A DNA stretch of 64,000 bases from Tridacna crocea (Eukaryota > Mollusca > Bivalvia > Cardiida > Cardiidae), in NCBI GenBank assembly GCA_943736015.1, contig OX031069.1, forward strand, positions 18,295,235-18,359,234, read 5' to 3'. Within the stretch, counting starts at the first letter, position 1. Every line of letters starts with the position of its first letter. The position numbers were made by a program, and so were the translations under genes. This document shows positions 22,067 to 33,391 of the stretch, one piece after another. The notes beneath the pieces were generated by a model, which saw only the letters and a program-made list of their open reading frames with translations, made no database searches and had not been told where the DNA came from.

Positions 22067-22285
22067 AACACTATCCCAAGTGACAAGATTTGCACATATC
22101 CACCTTGAAAGCATCTTTAGGCGACAAATTAAAAAATGATACCAGTGAGCTAAAGTTCCTTAGTTTAAAAAAATGTTGTGGTAATGGAGAAATTAACAGT
22201 AATAAGCGATTCTCCTTTACCTACAATGTCTTCAAAGACTTTCTTCCCCAGTTTCAATAAAACCAGGGATTGTTTGATGAAGGAT
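22067..22285 (-). mobile_element. M1 MITE, right arm mirror of copy c
   Basis: Mirror of 17,335-17,552, similarly decayed. Confidence 0.55.
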
Positions 22286-22504
22286 TAATGCTTCTCTGTG
22301 ATCCTTTTTACCAAACAGGTCATATCATGATTATGGATCCTTAAAACCAATTTTGTCTAACAACTGAATAAATCAGATTGCAGAATGATCCGTTGATATG
22401 CTGAAAATGGACTGATAGCAAAACGTTTCAACCCAGGTCAGCCTGCGAGGACTGCACAGACTGTGTTGGCTGACCTTGGTCGATACTTTTAGCAGATGCA
22501 TTAA

Positions 22505-22726
22505 CTCTTTATCACACAATATCGACTTTTAATGACCCCGAGAAAGAAAACCTTTGAAAACATTGTGGGAAAAGGAGAAAATGCTGGTAGCCAGGATTTC
22601 CTCCTTTCCCACAATGTTTTATACACATTACCCGAATCAGTTTTCATTGTTTGATTCACATTTATTTTGTTGTCTGCAAATGCTTTCAATTTGGACCAAT
22701 AAAAAATTTTGCAGTTTGGTAAAGGG
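22505..22726 (+). mobile_element. M1 MITE, right arm mirror of copy b
   Basis: TTAA at 22,501-22,504 and 22,727-22,730; mirror of 16,893-17,114. Confidence 0.8.
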
Positions 22727-23841
22727 TTAATCCCCCTTTTCAGACAGCATGGTTAAAATACTATGGTTAAGTATAAGAAATACATTTACTGCCAAAACCT
22801 AGCAGCTCAATGCATACTAGTATAAATTTAACTTTTCTACTGCAAGTTGGAATTACTTGTGAAATACTGATCGTGCTAAACAAATAAAATGGATATTCTA
22901 CATCTCAACTAAAGCTGCATATACTGTGATTTCAAAGCTGTTTTTCCATAATATTTAGCAAAGAAGCAAACTGTGGATTCAAGATAAAACTGCTCATTTT
23001 GAACTTTCTGCATTAGCAATGCAATCTGAGTGTAGCCCTTCAAAGGTTGCATAAGGCGACAGTCATTTTTCAGTTGTGAAATCTGTCTACCTTCATGAGA
23101 TAGAAAATAACGTCACTGTAACTATTTGAATGTGATCCCACATAATCGACATGTAAAACTGATCATGTGACATCCCCAAACAGGCCTTTGCAATTCATTT
23201 CTATGGTAAATTCTTCACTATAATTTATGACAAAATTTGAGATTTGTCAAAATTGAATCAATTTGCTGAAAATAAATTTCTTTCTATCCTTTCAATGACA
23301 AAACCAATTGTTTGAGGCATATTTGTCACCTGCAAATGCTTTCAAGTTGAACCAATCTGATTCTAGAAAAGGAGTAAACATGCACTAATTTTTCAGCCAT
23401 TTTAAATCCATTTCATATTTATTTTATACTTGTATTTTCATACTAAATATTGTCCCAAACTGTTTGAAGGTTGCACAGATTATGTCGGAGAGAAAATGTA
23501 TTTTATTTTCTTGCGGTCATCAAAGAAACGACTGCTGTCATCTCTGGTTTTAAATCAAAGATAAATCCCTCATCCCTTACAAGTTACAACAATATATTGG
23601 TATTTTATCTGTTTACATGACTTACTTCTGAACCATTCTTACCTCTGTCAACTTTCAACAGCACTTTTGTCACTTTATGGAAATACAATTCTATAAATTC
23701 TGTCATATTTCTCTTTCATATGTGTTAGCTGTTACCATTATATGTCTGAAATAATGTTGAAAATGGCATAAAACACTTTTAAAGAAATTTCATACTAGAT
23801 CTATATTCAATAATGTTGAAAATGGCATAAAACACTGTTAA

Positions 23842-24060
23842 CTCTTTACCAAATGACAAAATTGTAGACAGCCAAAACTGAATGTATTTGCAGACAACAA
23901 AATAAATGTTGCTCAAAAATTGAAATTTGTTTTGGGAAGAGTACAAAATATTGTGAGAAAAGAAGAAAATGCTGCTTACCAGCATTTTCTCTTTTGCCAC
24001 AATGTTTTCAAAAGGCTTTTTTCCCGGGGATGTGAAAAGTCGGGATTGTGTGGTAAAGAG
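23842..24060 (-). mobile_element. M1 MITE, right arm mirror of copy a
   Basis: TTAA at 23,838-23,841 and 24,061-24,064; mirror of 15,559-15,777 with a two-base difference in the TATTTTGTTGTC block. Confidence 0.8.
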
Positions 24061-24765
24061 TTAAAAAAAGTCATACCAGATCTAGATATATATTCAGTCA
24101 TGAGATATTGAAGTTTGGGGTGGCTTTGAAAATCAAAAACTATGATTTTATCAACCTGGGCTAGTTATAAAATTATTTGGAGATCAACAAAATTCAAGAC
24201 ATGGCTTTTTTTCCCCCTGCCTCTGCATCCTTATTGAAAACGTTGTGACAAAGGAGAAAATAGTAGGCCTATCTGTACTTGTCACAATGTTTTTATTTGT
24301 AGACATTCAGATTGGTGCAGATGTAAACTCTTAACCCCTTCCCCACACAATCCTGACTTTAAATATCCCTATGAGAGAAGGCTTATGAAAACATTGTGGG
24401 TAAAGGAGAAAATACTGGTGACCTGAGCAGTGTTTCATGGTGCACGAAAACCAATTTCAATATCGTCATCAACTCTAGGCTTTCTTCAGTACCAGTAACT
24501 ATGCAAACAGTGCAATAACTGCAATAATCGTGTTACATTTTTTTGCTTACAGAAATTAAACAAGTCTAGCGTGTAGTTGCAACAACATAGGAAAATACAT
24601 ACCGTGTAAGAACATGGTGGTCATTATTAGATAATTTGCGTACAGTCGCTTCCCTTCTTTACATATTTATTTGCAAGTTTGCAGGCGCGTATGTTCATGA
24701 AAGCGATGATGGCAAAATAAACATTTAGAAAGTTAAAAGATAAAACACCGACATTCTTATCTTAC

Positions 24766-24957
24766 CTGGGTAAGGCCATGGGCTACTGAAGTGCAATGCC
24801 GGTATGGAAAGCTCTGGGAAATCCCGTATCCCTTGGTAAACACTCACGTCACTCGGCCATTTCCGTAACATGAACCGGAATCTCTCGAACACGTATTCTG
24901 TACATTGACTTTACTCAAAACTTCATTAAATTCGGCAAAAGAAATTTCTCTATCCAT
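24766..24957 (-). pseudogene. Frameshifted first-exon-like segment, right arm copy
   Basis: Mirror of 14,662-14,853: the same ATG, the same one-base slip and the same donor (GTAAG complement at 24,761-24,765). One visible difference changes the Trp of VYQWIRD to Gly. If the gene were functional, the two arms would give divergent transcripts reading towards each other across the spacer. Confidence 0.4.
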
Positions 24958-25253
24958 TGTTAATGACAAATGGCTGCTGTGACGCAAATTTACATTGATT
25001 TGGGGACAGATATTCGAATATGCATGAGATCCCAGACACGTCCAATATGTGTAAACCAAATCGCCGATATTTCCCGAGTGATGTTTACGGTCCCCCCCCA
25101 CCTTTTCGAAAGAAATTTGCGCGTGACTCTACCATTGTAACCGCACCTAGAAAACCGAGATATTCCCTGTACGTCATTGCAACTTCTCGGATTTTTTTTT
25201 CCCCTAGCCTAGTGGGCTTTTGTAGACTGGTACACATACGTGTTACCTATAGA

Positions 25254-25288
25254 CGGGCTCCAAGGCCGCTTCGCGGCCTTTCCGCCCG
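25254..25288. repeat. Two-tier stem-loop at right outer end of P1
   Basis: Mirror of 14,329-14,363, 2 bases inside the arm's terminal TATTAA. Confidence 0.85.
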
Positions 25289-25294
25289 TATTAA

Positions 25295-25527
25295 AGTTAT
25301 TAACTTCATACACTGATAGAACCCATTATGGAGAAGTGCATTGCACATGAACCATAACTCTGCCACTTTTGTTTTTTAAGTTATTGCCCTTTGTTAATTT
25401 TCACTTTGAATTTTTGTCCAGGCCATAACTTCCAAACTATAAAAGGTATCAATTTGAAACTACATACACTGATAGAACACATTATGGAGAAGTGCAGTGC
25501 ACATGAAACATAACTCTGCCACCGTTA
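25295..25527 (+). repeat. Family F7 tandem core, left piece
   Basis: Units of about 153-161 bp with TCATACACTGATAGAAC, CATTATGGAGAAGTGCA and CATAACTCTGCCAC blocks. It is cut on the left by palindrome P1 and on the right by the F2 element at 25,528. Confidence 0.75.
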
Positions 25528-26755
25528 TTATGCTCCCCGAAGGGCGAGCATATAGTCGCCGCTTTGTCTGTCCGTCCGTCTGTCCGTCCATCCGTCCGAA
25601 GCTATTTCTCCACAACCCCTGGACCAAATTAGATAAAACTTCATATATGAACTCCTTGGGGTGAGGCGCTTTTTCTATTTGACCCCATGTCATGGAAAAA
25701 AGGGGCTTAATGCAAAATTGCATTTTTTACTAATATCTCATTCAGTTTTTGTCAAAATTTCATGAAACGTCATGGTTATATTGTTTATTGAAAGATTCAG
25801 CATGTGCCTTTGCTATTTTTAATCTAGGCGTTTTTTAAGTTGACGTTCGATCACGGAAAAAGGGGTTTCGTGCAAAATTCCAATTTTTACTAATGTCTCA
25901 TTCAGTTTTGGTCAAAATTTCATTAAACTTCATGGTTATAGTGTTTTTTTTCAAAGTTTCACCATGTGCTCTTATTTCTTTATCTATGTGTTTTTCAATT
26001 TGACCCTCTGTCATGGAAAAAGGGGTTTCTTGTAAAATGCCAAGGAAAAAGGGGCCATAATGCAAAATTGCAATTTTTACTAATGTCTCGTTCACTTTTT
26101 GTCAAAATTTCGTGAAAGTTCATGGTTATATCTTGTTTTACAAGTTTCAACATGTGCCCTTGTTATTTTCAATCTATGAGTTATTAATGTGCTGCATTGC
26201 AAATACCTCTTTCCTGGTTTCTCAATTTGAGGCTGCATCACGGAAAAAGGGGACTTCATGGAAAAAATTGTTTTTCACTTGTATCTCCTACATCTGTGCT
26301 CAAAACTTTGTGAAATTTCATATCTGAACTTGTTGGAACGTTGCCCAGGTACCTCTCTTCCCGTTTCTTAATTTTAGGCTGCATCACAGAAAAAGGGGGC
26401 TCCATGTAAAAAATCATTTTATGTAATATTTACTACATGACTGCTCAAAATTTTATGAAATTCCGAATTTTGAATTATTATTAAAAAATGCCACAAATCA
26501 AACTCCAGTTGTATTTATTTCAATAATGCAATATTGCCTTATGGGAAAAGAGAGCTTAAAGGGGGCTTAGTGGGCTTATTGTCCTCTTCAAGTTTATATT
26601 GGCTATCTCTAAGATAGTAACTGCCTTTTCACTTCAATTTTTGGGGAGCATGAACAGGTCCTTTTAGGATAAAAGAAGTAAATTTATATCAATTTCATAT
26701 ATTTTATGACAAGCACTTGTTCGGGGAGCATAACCCGTCTCTGACGGCTCTTGTT
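25528..26755 (+). mobile_element. Family F2 element (ATGCTCCCC), complete
   Basis: The 5' end is TTATGCTCCCCGAAGGG, followed by a GTCCGTCC-rich run (25,570-25,600) and a tandem core built round CATGGAAAAAGGGG-type blocks. The 3' side has TTCGGGGAGCATAA (complement of the 5' end), a CCGTCTCTGACGG hairpin, then CTCTTGTTTT. It is inserted in the F7 array, which resumes at 26,756. No ORF belongs to it; the 65-87-residue frames are repeat translations. Confidence 0.8.
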
Positions 26756-27513
26756 TTTTTGACTTACTGCCCTTTGTTAATTTCCACTTCCAATTTTTGT
26801 CCAGGCCATAAATTCTATCTTATTAAAGCTATTAACTTGGAACTTCATACACTGATAGAACCCATTATGGAGAAGTGCACTGCACATGAACCATAACTCT
26901 GCCACTTTAAATTTTTGAGTTATTGCCCTTTGTTAATTTTCACTTTGAATTTTTGTCTAGGCCATAACTTCCAAACTGTAAAATCTATCAACTTGGAACT
27001 TCATACACTGATAGAACCCATTATGGAGAAGTGCATTGCACATGAATCATAACTCTGCCACTTTTATTATTTGAGTTATTGCCATTTGTTAATTTCTAGG
27101 TTGAATTTTTGTGAAGACCATAACTTCCAAACTTCAAAATCCATCATCTTGAAACTTCAAAGACTAAGAGAAGACATTATGAACAAATGCATTGCACAAG
27201 AACCATAACTGCCATCCTTCCTTCTCAGTTATTGCCCTTTTCACTTTGAATTTTCGTTTGGGCCATACTTTCTAAAATATCAAAGATGTGATCTGGGACC
27301 TTCAAAGACTGAAAGAACACCTTGTGGATAAGGGCAATTCACAAAATTTGTAACTTTGCTACCCGTATTTTTTTGTTGTAGTTATTGCCCTTTAATATTT
27401 TTCACATATCATGGAGAATAACTACTCTTCATTCATGGCCCATCCATCAATGCAATTCATTTCGCTGACAAGCCCCTTCGGGCGTATATGCGCTGCTCTG
27501 CGAAGCTCTTGTT
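26756..27513 (+). repeat. Family F7 tandem core and 3' end
   Basis: The array continues with about four units, decaying to the right, and ends with AAGCCCCTTCGGGCG, a short GC-rich self-complementary stretch and AAGCTCTTGTT, the same type of terminus as F1 and F2. Its 5' end is not present in the window. Confidence 0.65.
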
Positions 27514-27527
27514 AACTTGTGTTTTAG

Positions 27528-27629
27528 GCCAAACCGGAAATTCAGTAATTATACTTTCGGTATTTTGGTCTCGCATTACCACATTACAAACCATCCTACA
27601 CGAATTCACAAATCCGCAGAAGAAGTCAG
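27528..27629 (+). CDS. Weak candidate exon (102 bp)
   Basis: An acceptor-like TTGTGTTTTAG precedes an open segment reading QTGNSVIILSVFWSR and ending NPQKKS at a good donor CAG|GTATGTG. It enters and leaves in phase 1, matching the entry phase of 28,450-28,662. The sequence is not Gln-rich like the other candidates and lies directly after a repeat end, so it may be chance. Confidence 0.2.
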
Positions 27630-27679
27630 GTATGTGGTTTTCGCGAAATAAAGCTCATGCGAAATATTGTGATTTATAG

Positions 27680-28060
27680 TAGTTGTTTGCTCACCTAAGC
27701 ATGAAATGCCCTAAGTGGGTTTTTGTGATCCTGCTGTGCCTTGTGTCCATCATGTGTCATCTTGTGTACTTTCTATAGGCTATATTTTCAGTCAAATACT
27801 ATGAAACTTAATCGGAATGAATGTCACAGTATCTAGGGCGAGTTAAAAAATGGGTCATGTGTAGTTAAAATGAAGGTTGTTGTGACAAAAAAACCCCATG
27901 TGTATAATCCAGAGGCCACATTTTCAATCCAAAACCCATGAGAATATCTGTCTTGGTAGGTTCTAAATTAGGTCACATTGAGTAAAAAAAAGTAGGCCAC
28001 AGGGACATTAATTGTACGGTCAAATGGCAGGGGACTTGGGAACTTGTTCACGGCTGTAGT
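27680..28060 (+). repeat. Family F5 (AGCATGAA) degenerate copy
   Basis: Starts TCACCTAAGCATGAAATGC, followed by TTTTGTGATCCTGCTGTG and TCCATCATGTGTCAT. A related copy starts at 63,772. It contains GGTCACATTGAG and GAGGCCACATTTTC blocks shared with F6-type cores. Confidence 0.55.
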
Positions 28061-28201
28061 TAATCATGTTGCCCAGAGCTGACCGTACAGCATAGTTATT
28101 ATTCCACAAAGTTTTACCATTCCAACGTTTGTTAAATGAATTAAATTTGGTTTTTTTTTTGTTTTAAAAAATGAGTATGTTGACGAAGTAGAATTTCCCT
28201 T

Positions 28202-28402
28202 CTAATGCCCAAATTCAATAAAATCCTGATGTTTTCGTACAATTGAAAGGACAAATTTTCCATAACCTGCACCTAAAAATTTGTTAGCATATTTGTCTTG
28301 GTATCTCAGAAGAAATTCATGAAAGGTCATGTAGGGGAAGAAATCTTCAGATGAGCAGGCTATCATATCCCCCTTGTTTTGGTCTGGTGGAGATAAACCC
28401 AA
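28202..28402 (-). CDS. Unrecognised 66-residue ORF
   Basis: An open stretch with protein-like composition, including EDFFPYMTFHEFLLRYQDKY and GYGKFVLSIVRKHQDF, bounded by TAA upstream and TAG downstream. No other copy is in the window. There is no convincing start, acceptor or motif. It may be a fragment of a gene or of a retrocopy, or chance. Confidence 0.25.
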   Translation of the reverse strand: MGLSPPDQNKGDMIACSSEDFFPYMTFHEFLLRYQDKYANKFLGAGYGKFVLSIVRKHQDFIEFGH

Positions 28403-28449
28403 ATTTGGAGATTAACTTAGACAGACTAATGGATGATTATTTTTGTCAG

Positions 28450-28662
28450 GCTTTCAAGGAAGAGTGCAGCAACCCCAAATGCAGCCTCATTCTGAATTAA
28501 CTTCACACAAAAGTTTTGGACAAACCCAAGCCAAGTCAACATCTGTTCAACATATAGGCAAGGTTCCAATGGAAGAAGACCATAGAACACTTCCTACACG
28601 GTTAGATGAAAACCAGTTTAACAACAGACTTCAGGGCTCAAATCCGCAGGACCATACAAAGG
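28450..28662 (+). CDS. Candidate host exon, Gln-rich, 213 bp
   Basis: The segment follows a good acceptor (TTATTTTTGTCAG) and ends at a good donor (G|GTATGTATT). It is open throughout and symmetrical in phase (1-1). The translation FQGRVQQPQMQPHSELTSHK continues Gln-, Ser- and His-rich with HIGKVP, ending DHTKG. The low-complexity composition and HIGKVP resemble the 14,130-14,260 segment (HIGQVP), suggesting exons of one plus-strand gene with a very long intron filled by repeats. No domain is recognised, and neither the start nor the end of the gene is in view. Confidence 0.45.
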
Positions 28663-28739
28663 GTATGTATTGATATTGTCATAATGATATTAGGCGTTTG
28701 AAACAAATAGATCAATAGAATGTAATGTTTGACATCTTA

Positions 28740-29297
28740 AAAGTGCTAATTTGAACTCCACTTGCTGATAACCTGTGAGCATCTGTCATGCCCTGTGACC
28801 ATTGTGGGTCCGTCCATGCGTTTGTGCTTCTGTCTGTTTGTGTATTATGTTTTATTTTAAACGTCTACCTATATGGCTCTGTCACTCCAGTTTTCATGAA
28901 ACTTTTCAGAAATAATACTACCATGACCCTTTTCAGAATATCTTCAAAGAATTTGACTCAAACATTAACTCCCGTGGCTAAAGCAACAAGACTGGAAAAA
29001 AATGAAATGATGTAAAGATCTGATTTGAAACCATTGGGCAGCCAAACTTTGCGAGTAGCTTTATCTAATGGATCTCTTCTACAATTGGTGAATCGATTGC
29101 CCTTGGGCCAAAATTGCTCCTACTTTTTATATTGGCTAATCTATTGTTGTTTGCCCTAACCATAAAAGATAGGGCTAACAAATTTGAATGTAGTTTTGTG
29201 TTTTGTTTAGTGTACAACTTACAAGATTATTCAAGTTTTACCTTGATTATACGTATAATCTTAATCAAGTTGGAAACTTGCCTCATCAGGTTCAAAT
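28740..29297 (+). repeat. F5/F6-related degenerate repeat
   Basis: GTGGGTCCGTCCATGCG near 28,805 and TTTTCATGAAACTTTTCAGAA near 28,893 are typical of these element families. No 3' terminus was found. Confidence 0.4.
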
Positions 29298-29790
29298 GTA
29301 GATCACTGAGACATATCTCAGAAAAAACTTGTGTAGCTACATTGGTGGGTACATTTCGAGTCCAATACTTATGAAAGTTGGTCAGTATGACTTTAGCTCA
29401 TCTGAGCATGAAGAGCTTAAGGTGAGCTTTTGTGATTGCCCAATGTCTATCGTGCGTCATCCACAATTTCTTTCAATCATCTCCTCTAAAACCACTAGGC
29501 CAATCTTCATGGAACTTGGCAGAGATGTTTCTAGGGTGAAGGTACTGAGACATATCTCAGAAAAAAAAACTGGTGTTCCTGCATTAGAGGGTACATTTCA
29601 AGTCCAAAACTTATGAAAGTTGGTCAGTATGACTTCAGCTCACCGGAGCATGAAGAGCTCAAGTTGTGCTTTTGTGATTGTCTAGTGTCCGTCGTGCATC
29701 GTCCACAATTTCTTTCAATCATCTTCTCCTCTATAAACTTTGGGCCAGTCATGATGGCAGAGATGTTTCTTGGTTGAAACTCTACCAAAA
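29298..29790 (+). repeat. Tandem duplication of about 245 bp
   Basis: 29,298-29,543 and 29,545-29,790 are adjacent direct copies sharing CTGAGACATATCTCAGAAAA, GAAAGTTGGTCAGTATGACT and GAGCATGAAGAGCT blocks. The segment contains F5-type 5' ends. Confidence 0.65.
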
Positions 29791-29965
29791 TGTTCAAAAG
29801 ATTGAATTCCCCTGATAACTCTGGTTCCCATGGAACAAAAAAAGCAAACTCTTAGAATAGACGACGCACGACGGATGATGCACGACGGACGACGGACACC
29901 CAGTGACCCTAAAAGCTTCCCTTGAGCACATTGTGCTCAGGTGAGCTAAAAAGGAAAACTTTTTT

Positions 29966-31802
29966 AGCTCACCTTAGCACAAAGTGCTAAAGGTGAGCTA
30001 TTGTGATCACCCTATGTCCGGTGTCCGTCTTCCGTCAACAATTTTTTTAAACATCTTCTCCTCCTAAAACCATTGGGCCAATCTTCATGAAACTTGGCAG
30101 GAATATTCCTTGGGTGAAGCTATACCAAAATTGTTCAAAGAATTTAATTCCACCTATAACTCTGGTTGCCATGGCAACAAAAAGAAAAAAAAATTAAATC
30201 TTTGAAAATCTTCTCTGAAACTAGAAAGCGTAGGGCTTTGATATTTGGTATGTAGCATCTCCTAATGGACCTCTACTAAGTTTGTTCAAATTATGCCCCC
30301 TAGGGTCAAAACTGGCCCCGACCCGGGGGGATAACAAGTTTTAGCATAGGAACAAAGAAGGAAAACTTTAAAAATCTTCTCCTCTGAAACTTGAAGGCGT
30401 AGAGCTTTGATATGTGGTATATAGCATCTCCTAGTGGACCTCTACCAAGTTTGTTCAAATTATATCCCTGGGGTCAAAACTGGCCCCACCCCAGGGGTCA
30501 CAAATTTGAGCACAGGAACAAATAAGGAAAACTTTAAAATTCTTCTCCTCTGAAACTTGAAGGCGTAGAGCTTTGATATTCAGTATCCTTGTGGACATCT
30601 ACCAAGTTTGTTCAAATTATGCCCCTGGGGTCAAAACTGGCCCCACCCCGGGGGTCACAAGTTTGAGCATAGGAACAAAAAGGGAAAACTTAAAAATCTT
30701 CTCCTCTGAAACTTGAAAGCGTAGAGCTTTTGGTATATGGCATCTCGTAGTGGACCTCTGCCAAGTTTGTTCAAATTATGTCCCTGGGGTCAAAACTGGC
30801 CCCATCCCGGGAGTCACAAATTTGATCATAGGAACAAAGAAGGAAAACTTTAAATTTCTTTTCCTCAGAAACGAGATAGCGCAGAGCTTTGATTTTTAGT
30901 CTGTTGCATTTCCTAGTGGACCTCTACCAAGTTTGTTCAAATGATGTCCCTGGGGTCAAAACTGGCCCCATCCCGGGGGTCACAAGTTTGAGCATAGGAA
31001 CAAAGAAGGAAAACTTCAAAATTTTTCCCCTTTGAAACTAGATGACGTAGAGCTTTGATATTTGGTCTGTGGCATCTCCTAGTGGACCTTTACCAAGTTT
31101 GTTTAAATCATGCCCGTAGGGTCAAAACTGGCTCTGCCCCGAGGGTCACAAGTTCAAACATAGGAACAAAGAAAGAAAATTTTAAGATTCTTCTTCTCTA
31201 CAACTGGAAGACATAGACCTATGATATTTGGCATGTAGCAATTCCTAGTGTCTTTCTGCCGAGTTTTTTCATATTATGCCGTTGGGGTCAAAACTGGCCC
31301 TGTCCCACGGGGTCACAGGTTTGAACATAGCAACGAAGAAGGAAAACTTAAGGAATCTTCCCTGAAACTTGAAGGAACAAAGAAGGAAAATTTCAAATTT
31401 CTTTTTCTCATAAATGGGAAGGTGTAAAGCTTTGATACTTGGTATGTAGCATCTGTGAGTAGACCTCTACCAAGTTTATTCCAAAGATGCTGCTTTAGTA
31501 AAACTGGCCCAGCCTCGGGGACCACAGGTTCGAACATAGGACAAAGAAGGAAATTTTAAAGTTCTACTTTGAAACTAGAAGGTGTAGAGCTTTGATATTT
31601 GATTGCCCTATGTCCGATGTCTGTCACCCGTCAACAATTTCTTTAAACATCTTTTTCTCCAAACCCACTGGGCCAATCTTGATGAAACTTGGCAGGGATG
31701 TTCCTTGGGTGAGGCTTTAGCAAAGTTCCTCAAAGAATTGAATTTTACTCATAAGCTATAGTCTAAAGTGAGCGTTCCAGGGCCATTGGCCCTCTTGTTT
31801 TA
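29966..31802 (+). mobile_element. F1 element, complete, left arm of P2
   Basis: 5' end TTAGCTCACCTTAGCAC, with the AGCACAAAGTGCT hairpin, then GTCCGGTGTCCGTC. About nine core units of roughly 170 bp follow, and the element ends GAGCGTTCC, GGGCCATTGGCCC hairpin, TCTTGTTTT. It is inserted in a core unit (GGAAAACTTT | ATTCTTCTTCTC) of the element that continues at 31,803. Confidence 0.85.
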
Positions 31803-33391
31803 TTCTTCTTCTCTTAAACTAGAGTGTGCAGGGCTTTGATATTTGGTATGTACTATCTCCTAGTGGACCTCTACCAAAATTGTTCATATGATGTCCCTGG
31901 GGTCAAAACTGGCCCACCTCGGGGGTCACAAGTTTGAAACATAGGAACAAAAAGGAAAACTTTAAAATTCTTCTACTCTGAAACCAGAGGGTGCAGGGCT
32001 TTGATATTTGGTATGTAGCATCTCCTAGTGGACCTCTACCAAGATTATTCATATGATGTCCCTGGGATCAAAACTGGCTCCGCCCTTGGGGTCACAAGTT
32101 TGAAACATAGGAACAAGAAGGAAAACTTTAAAATTCTTCTTCTCTGGAACTAGAAGGTGCAGGGCTTTGATATTTGGTATGTAGCATCTCCTAGTAGACC
32201 TCTACCAAGGTTGTTCATATGAAGTCCCTGGGGTCAAAACTGGCCCTTCCCAGGGGGGGGCCACAAGTTTGAAACATAGAAATAAAGAAGGAAAACTTTA
32301 AAATTCTTTTTCTCTGAAACTAGAAGATGTGGAGGTTTGATATTTGGTAAGTAGGATCTCCTAGTAGACTTCTACAATGTTTGTTCATAAGATGTCCCAG
32401 GGATCCAAACTTGCCCTGCCCCATGGGTCACAAGTTCAAAACATAGGAACAAAGAAGGAAAACTTTAAAATTCTTCTTCTCTGAAACTGGAAGGAGTAGA
32501 GCTTTGATATTTGGTATGTAGCATCTCCTAGTGGACCTCTACTAAGATTGTTCATATGATGTCCCTGGGGTCAAAACTGGCCCCGCCCTGGGGGTCAAAA
32601 GTTTGAACATAGGAACATAGAAGGAAAACTTTAAAATTCTTCTTCTCTGAAAGTGGTAGGCTTAGAGCTTTGATATTTTGTATAAAGCATCTCCTAGTAA
32701 ACCTTCACCAATTTTGTTCATATGATGCCCCTGGGTTCCAAACTGGCCCTGCCCTGGGGGTCACAAGTTTGAATATGGGAAAAAAAGGAAAACTTTAAAA
32801 TTCTTCTTCTTTGAAACCAGAAGGTGTTGAGCTTTGATATTTGGTATAAAGCATCTCCTAGTGGACGTCTGCCAATTTTATTCATATGATGCCTCTTGGA
32901 TCATAATTTGCCCAGCCGCTGGGGTCACAAATTTAAACATGGGAACTAAAAAGGAAAAAATTAAAATTCTTCTTCTCTGAAACTATAAGGTGTAGAGCTT
33001 TGATATATGGTATGTAGAAATACTAGTGGATCACTACCAAGTTTGGTCATAAGATGTCCCAGGGGTCAAAACTGGCCCTGCCCGGGGTTCACAAATTCTA
33101 AACCTAGGAACAAAAATGGAAAACTTTAAAATTCTCCAGAAAGCTTTGACATTTGGTATGTCAAATTGACTTGAGACTTGGTGAACATGTTTGTTGTATT
33201 GCATGCCCTTTGCAACTATTATACCTCCTTGACAACTGCCGGTGGGATGGGCAAATGTTGCGACAATTTGCCACTCTTGTTTCATTATCATTTGGCCTTG
33301 AACCTCAATATTTGGTATTTATCTTCATTGTAGACCTTTACTGCTTAGTACTCTTGTGAGCGATATAGGACCATCATGGTCCTCTTGTTTT
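31803..33391 (+). mobile_element. F1-variant element core and 3' end, left arm of P2
   Basis: Core units of about 165-172 bp, then a distinct 3' region with TGAGCGATATAGGACC, the GGACCATCATGGTCC hairpin and TCTTGTTTT. Its upstream part lies before 29,966, split off by the nested element. Confidence 0.8.

Larger units (their letters stand above)
14323..25294. repeat. Giant palindrome P1, arms about 5.15 kb
   Basis: 14,323-19,469 and 20,152-25,294 are reverse complements, centred at about 19,810, with a unique spacer of 682 bp. Every frame and nested element in the left arm recurs in mirror order in the right arm. By eye only a handful of substitutions and homopolymer differences are visible (for example near 14,793, 15,075, 15,380, 15,720, 16,128 and 19,255 against their mirror positions), so identity looks well above 99%. 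Similarity ends at TTAA on both outer edges. Such arms can form by recent inverted duplication or be kept alike by gene conversion; a false join of a haplotype in inverted orientation is the alternative. Confidence 0.95.

Noticed and set aside
14323..25294. P1 as a simple TTAA transposon insertion
   Set aside because: The right flank is F7 repeat, but the left flank has no F7 sequence. Removing P1 does not rebuild a normal target. The TTAA edges are kept only as an observation.
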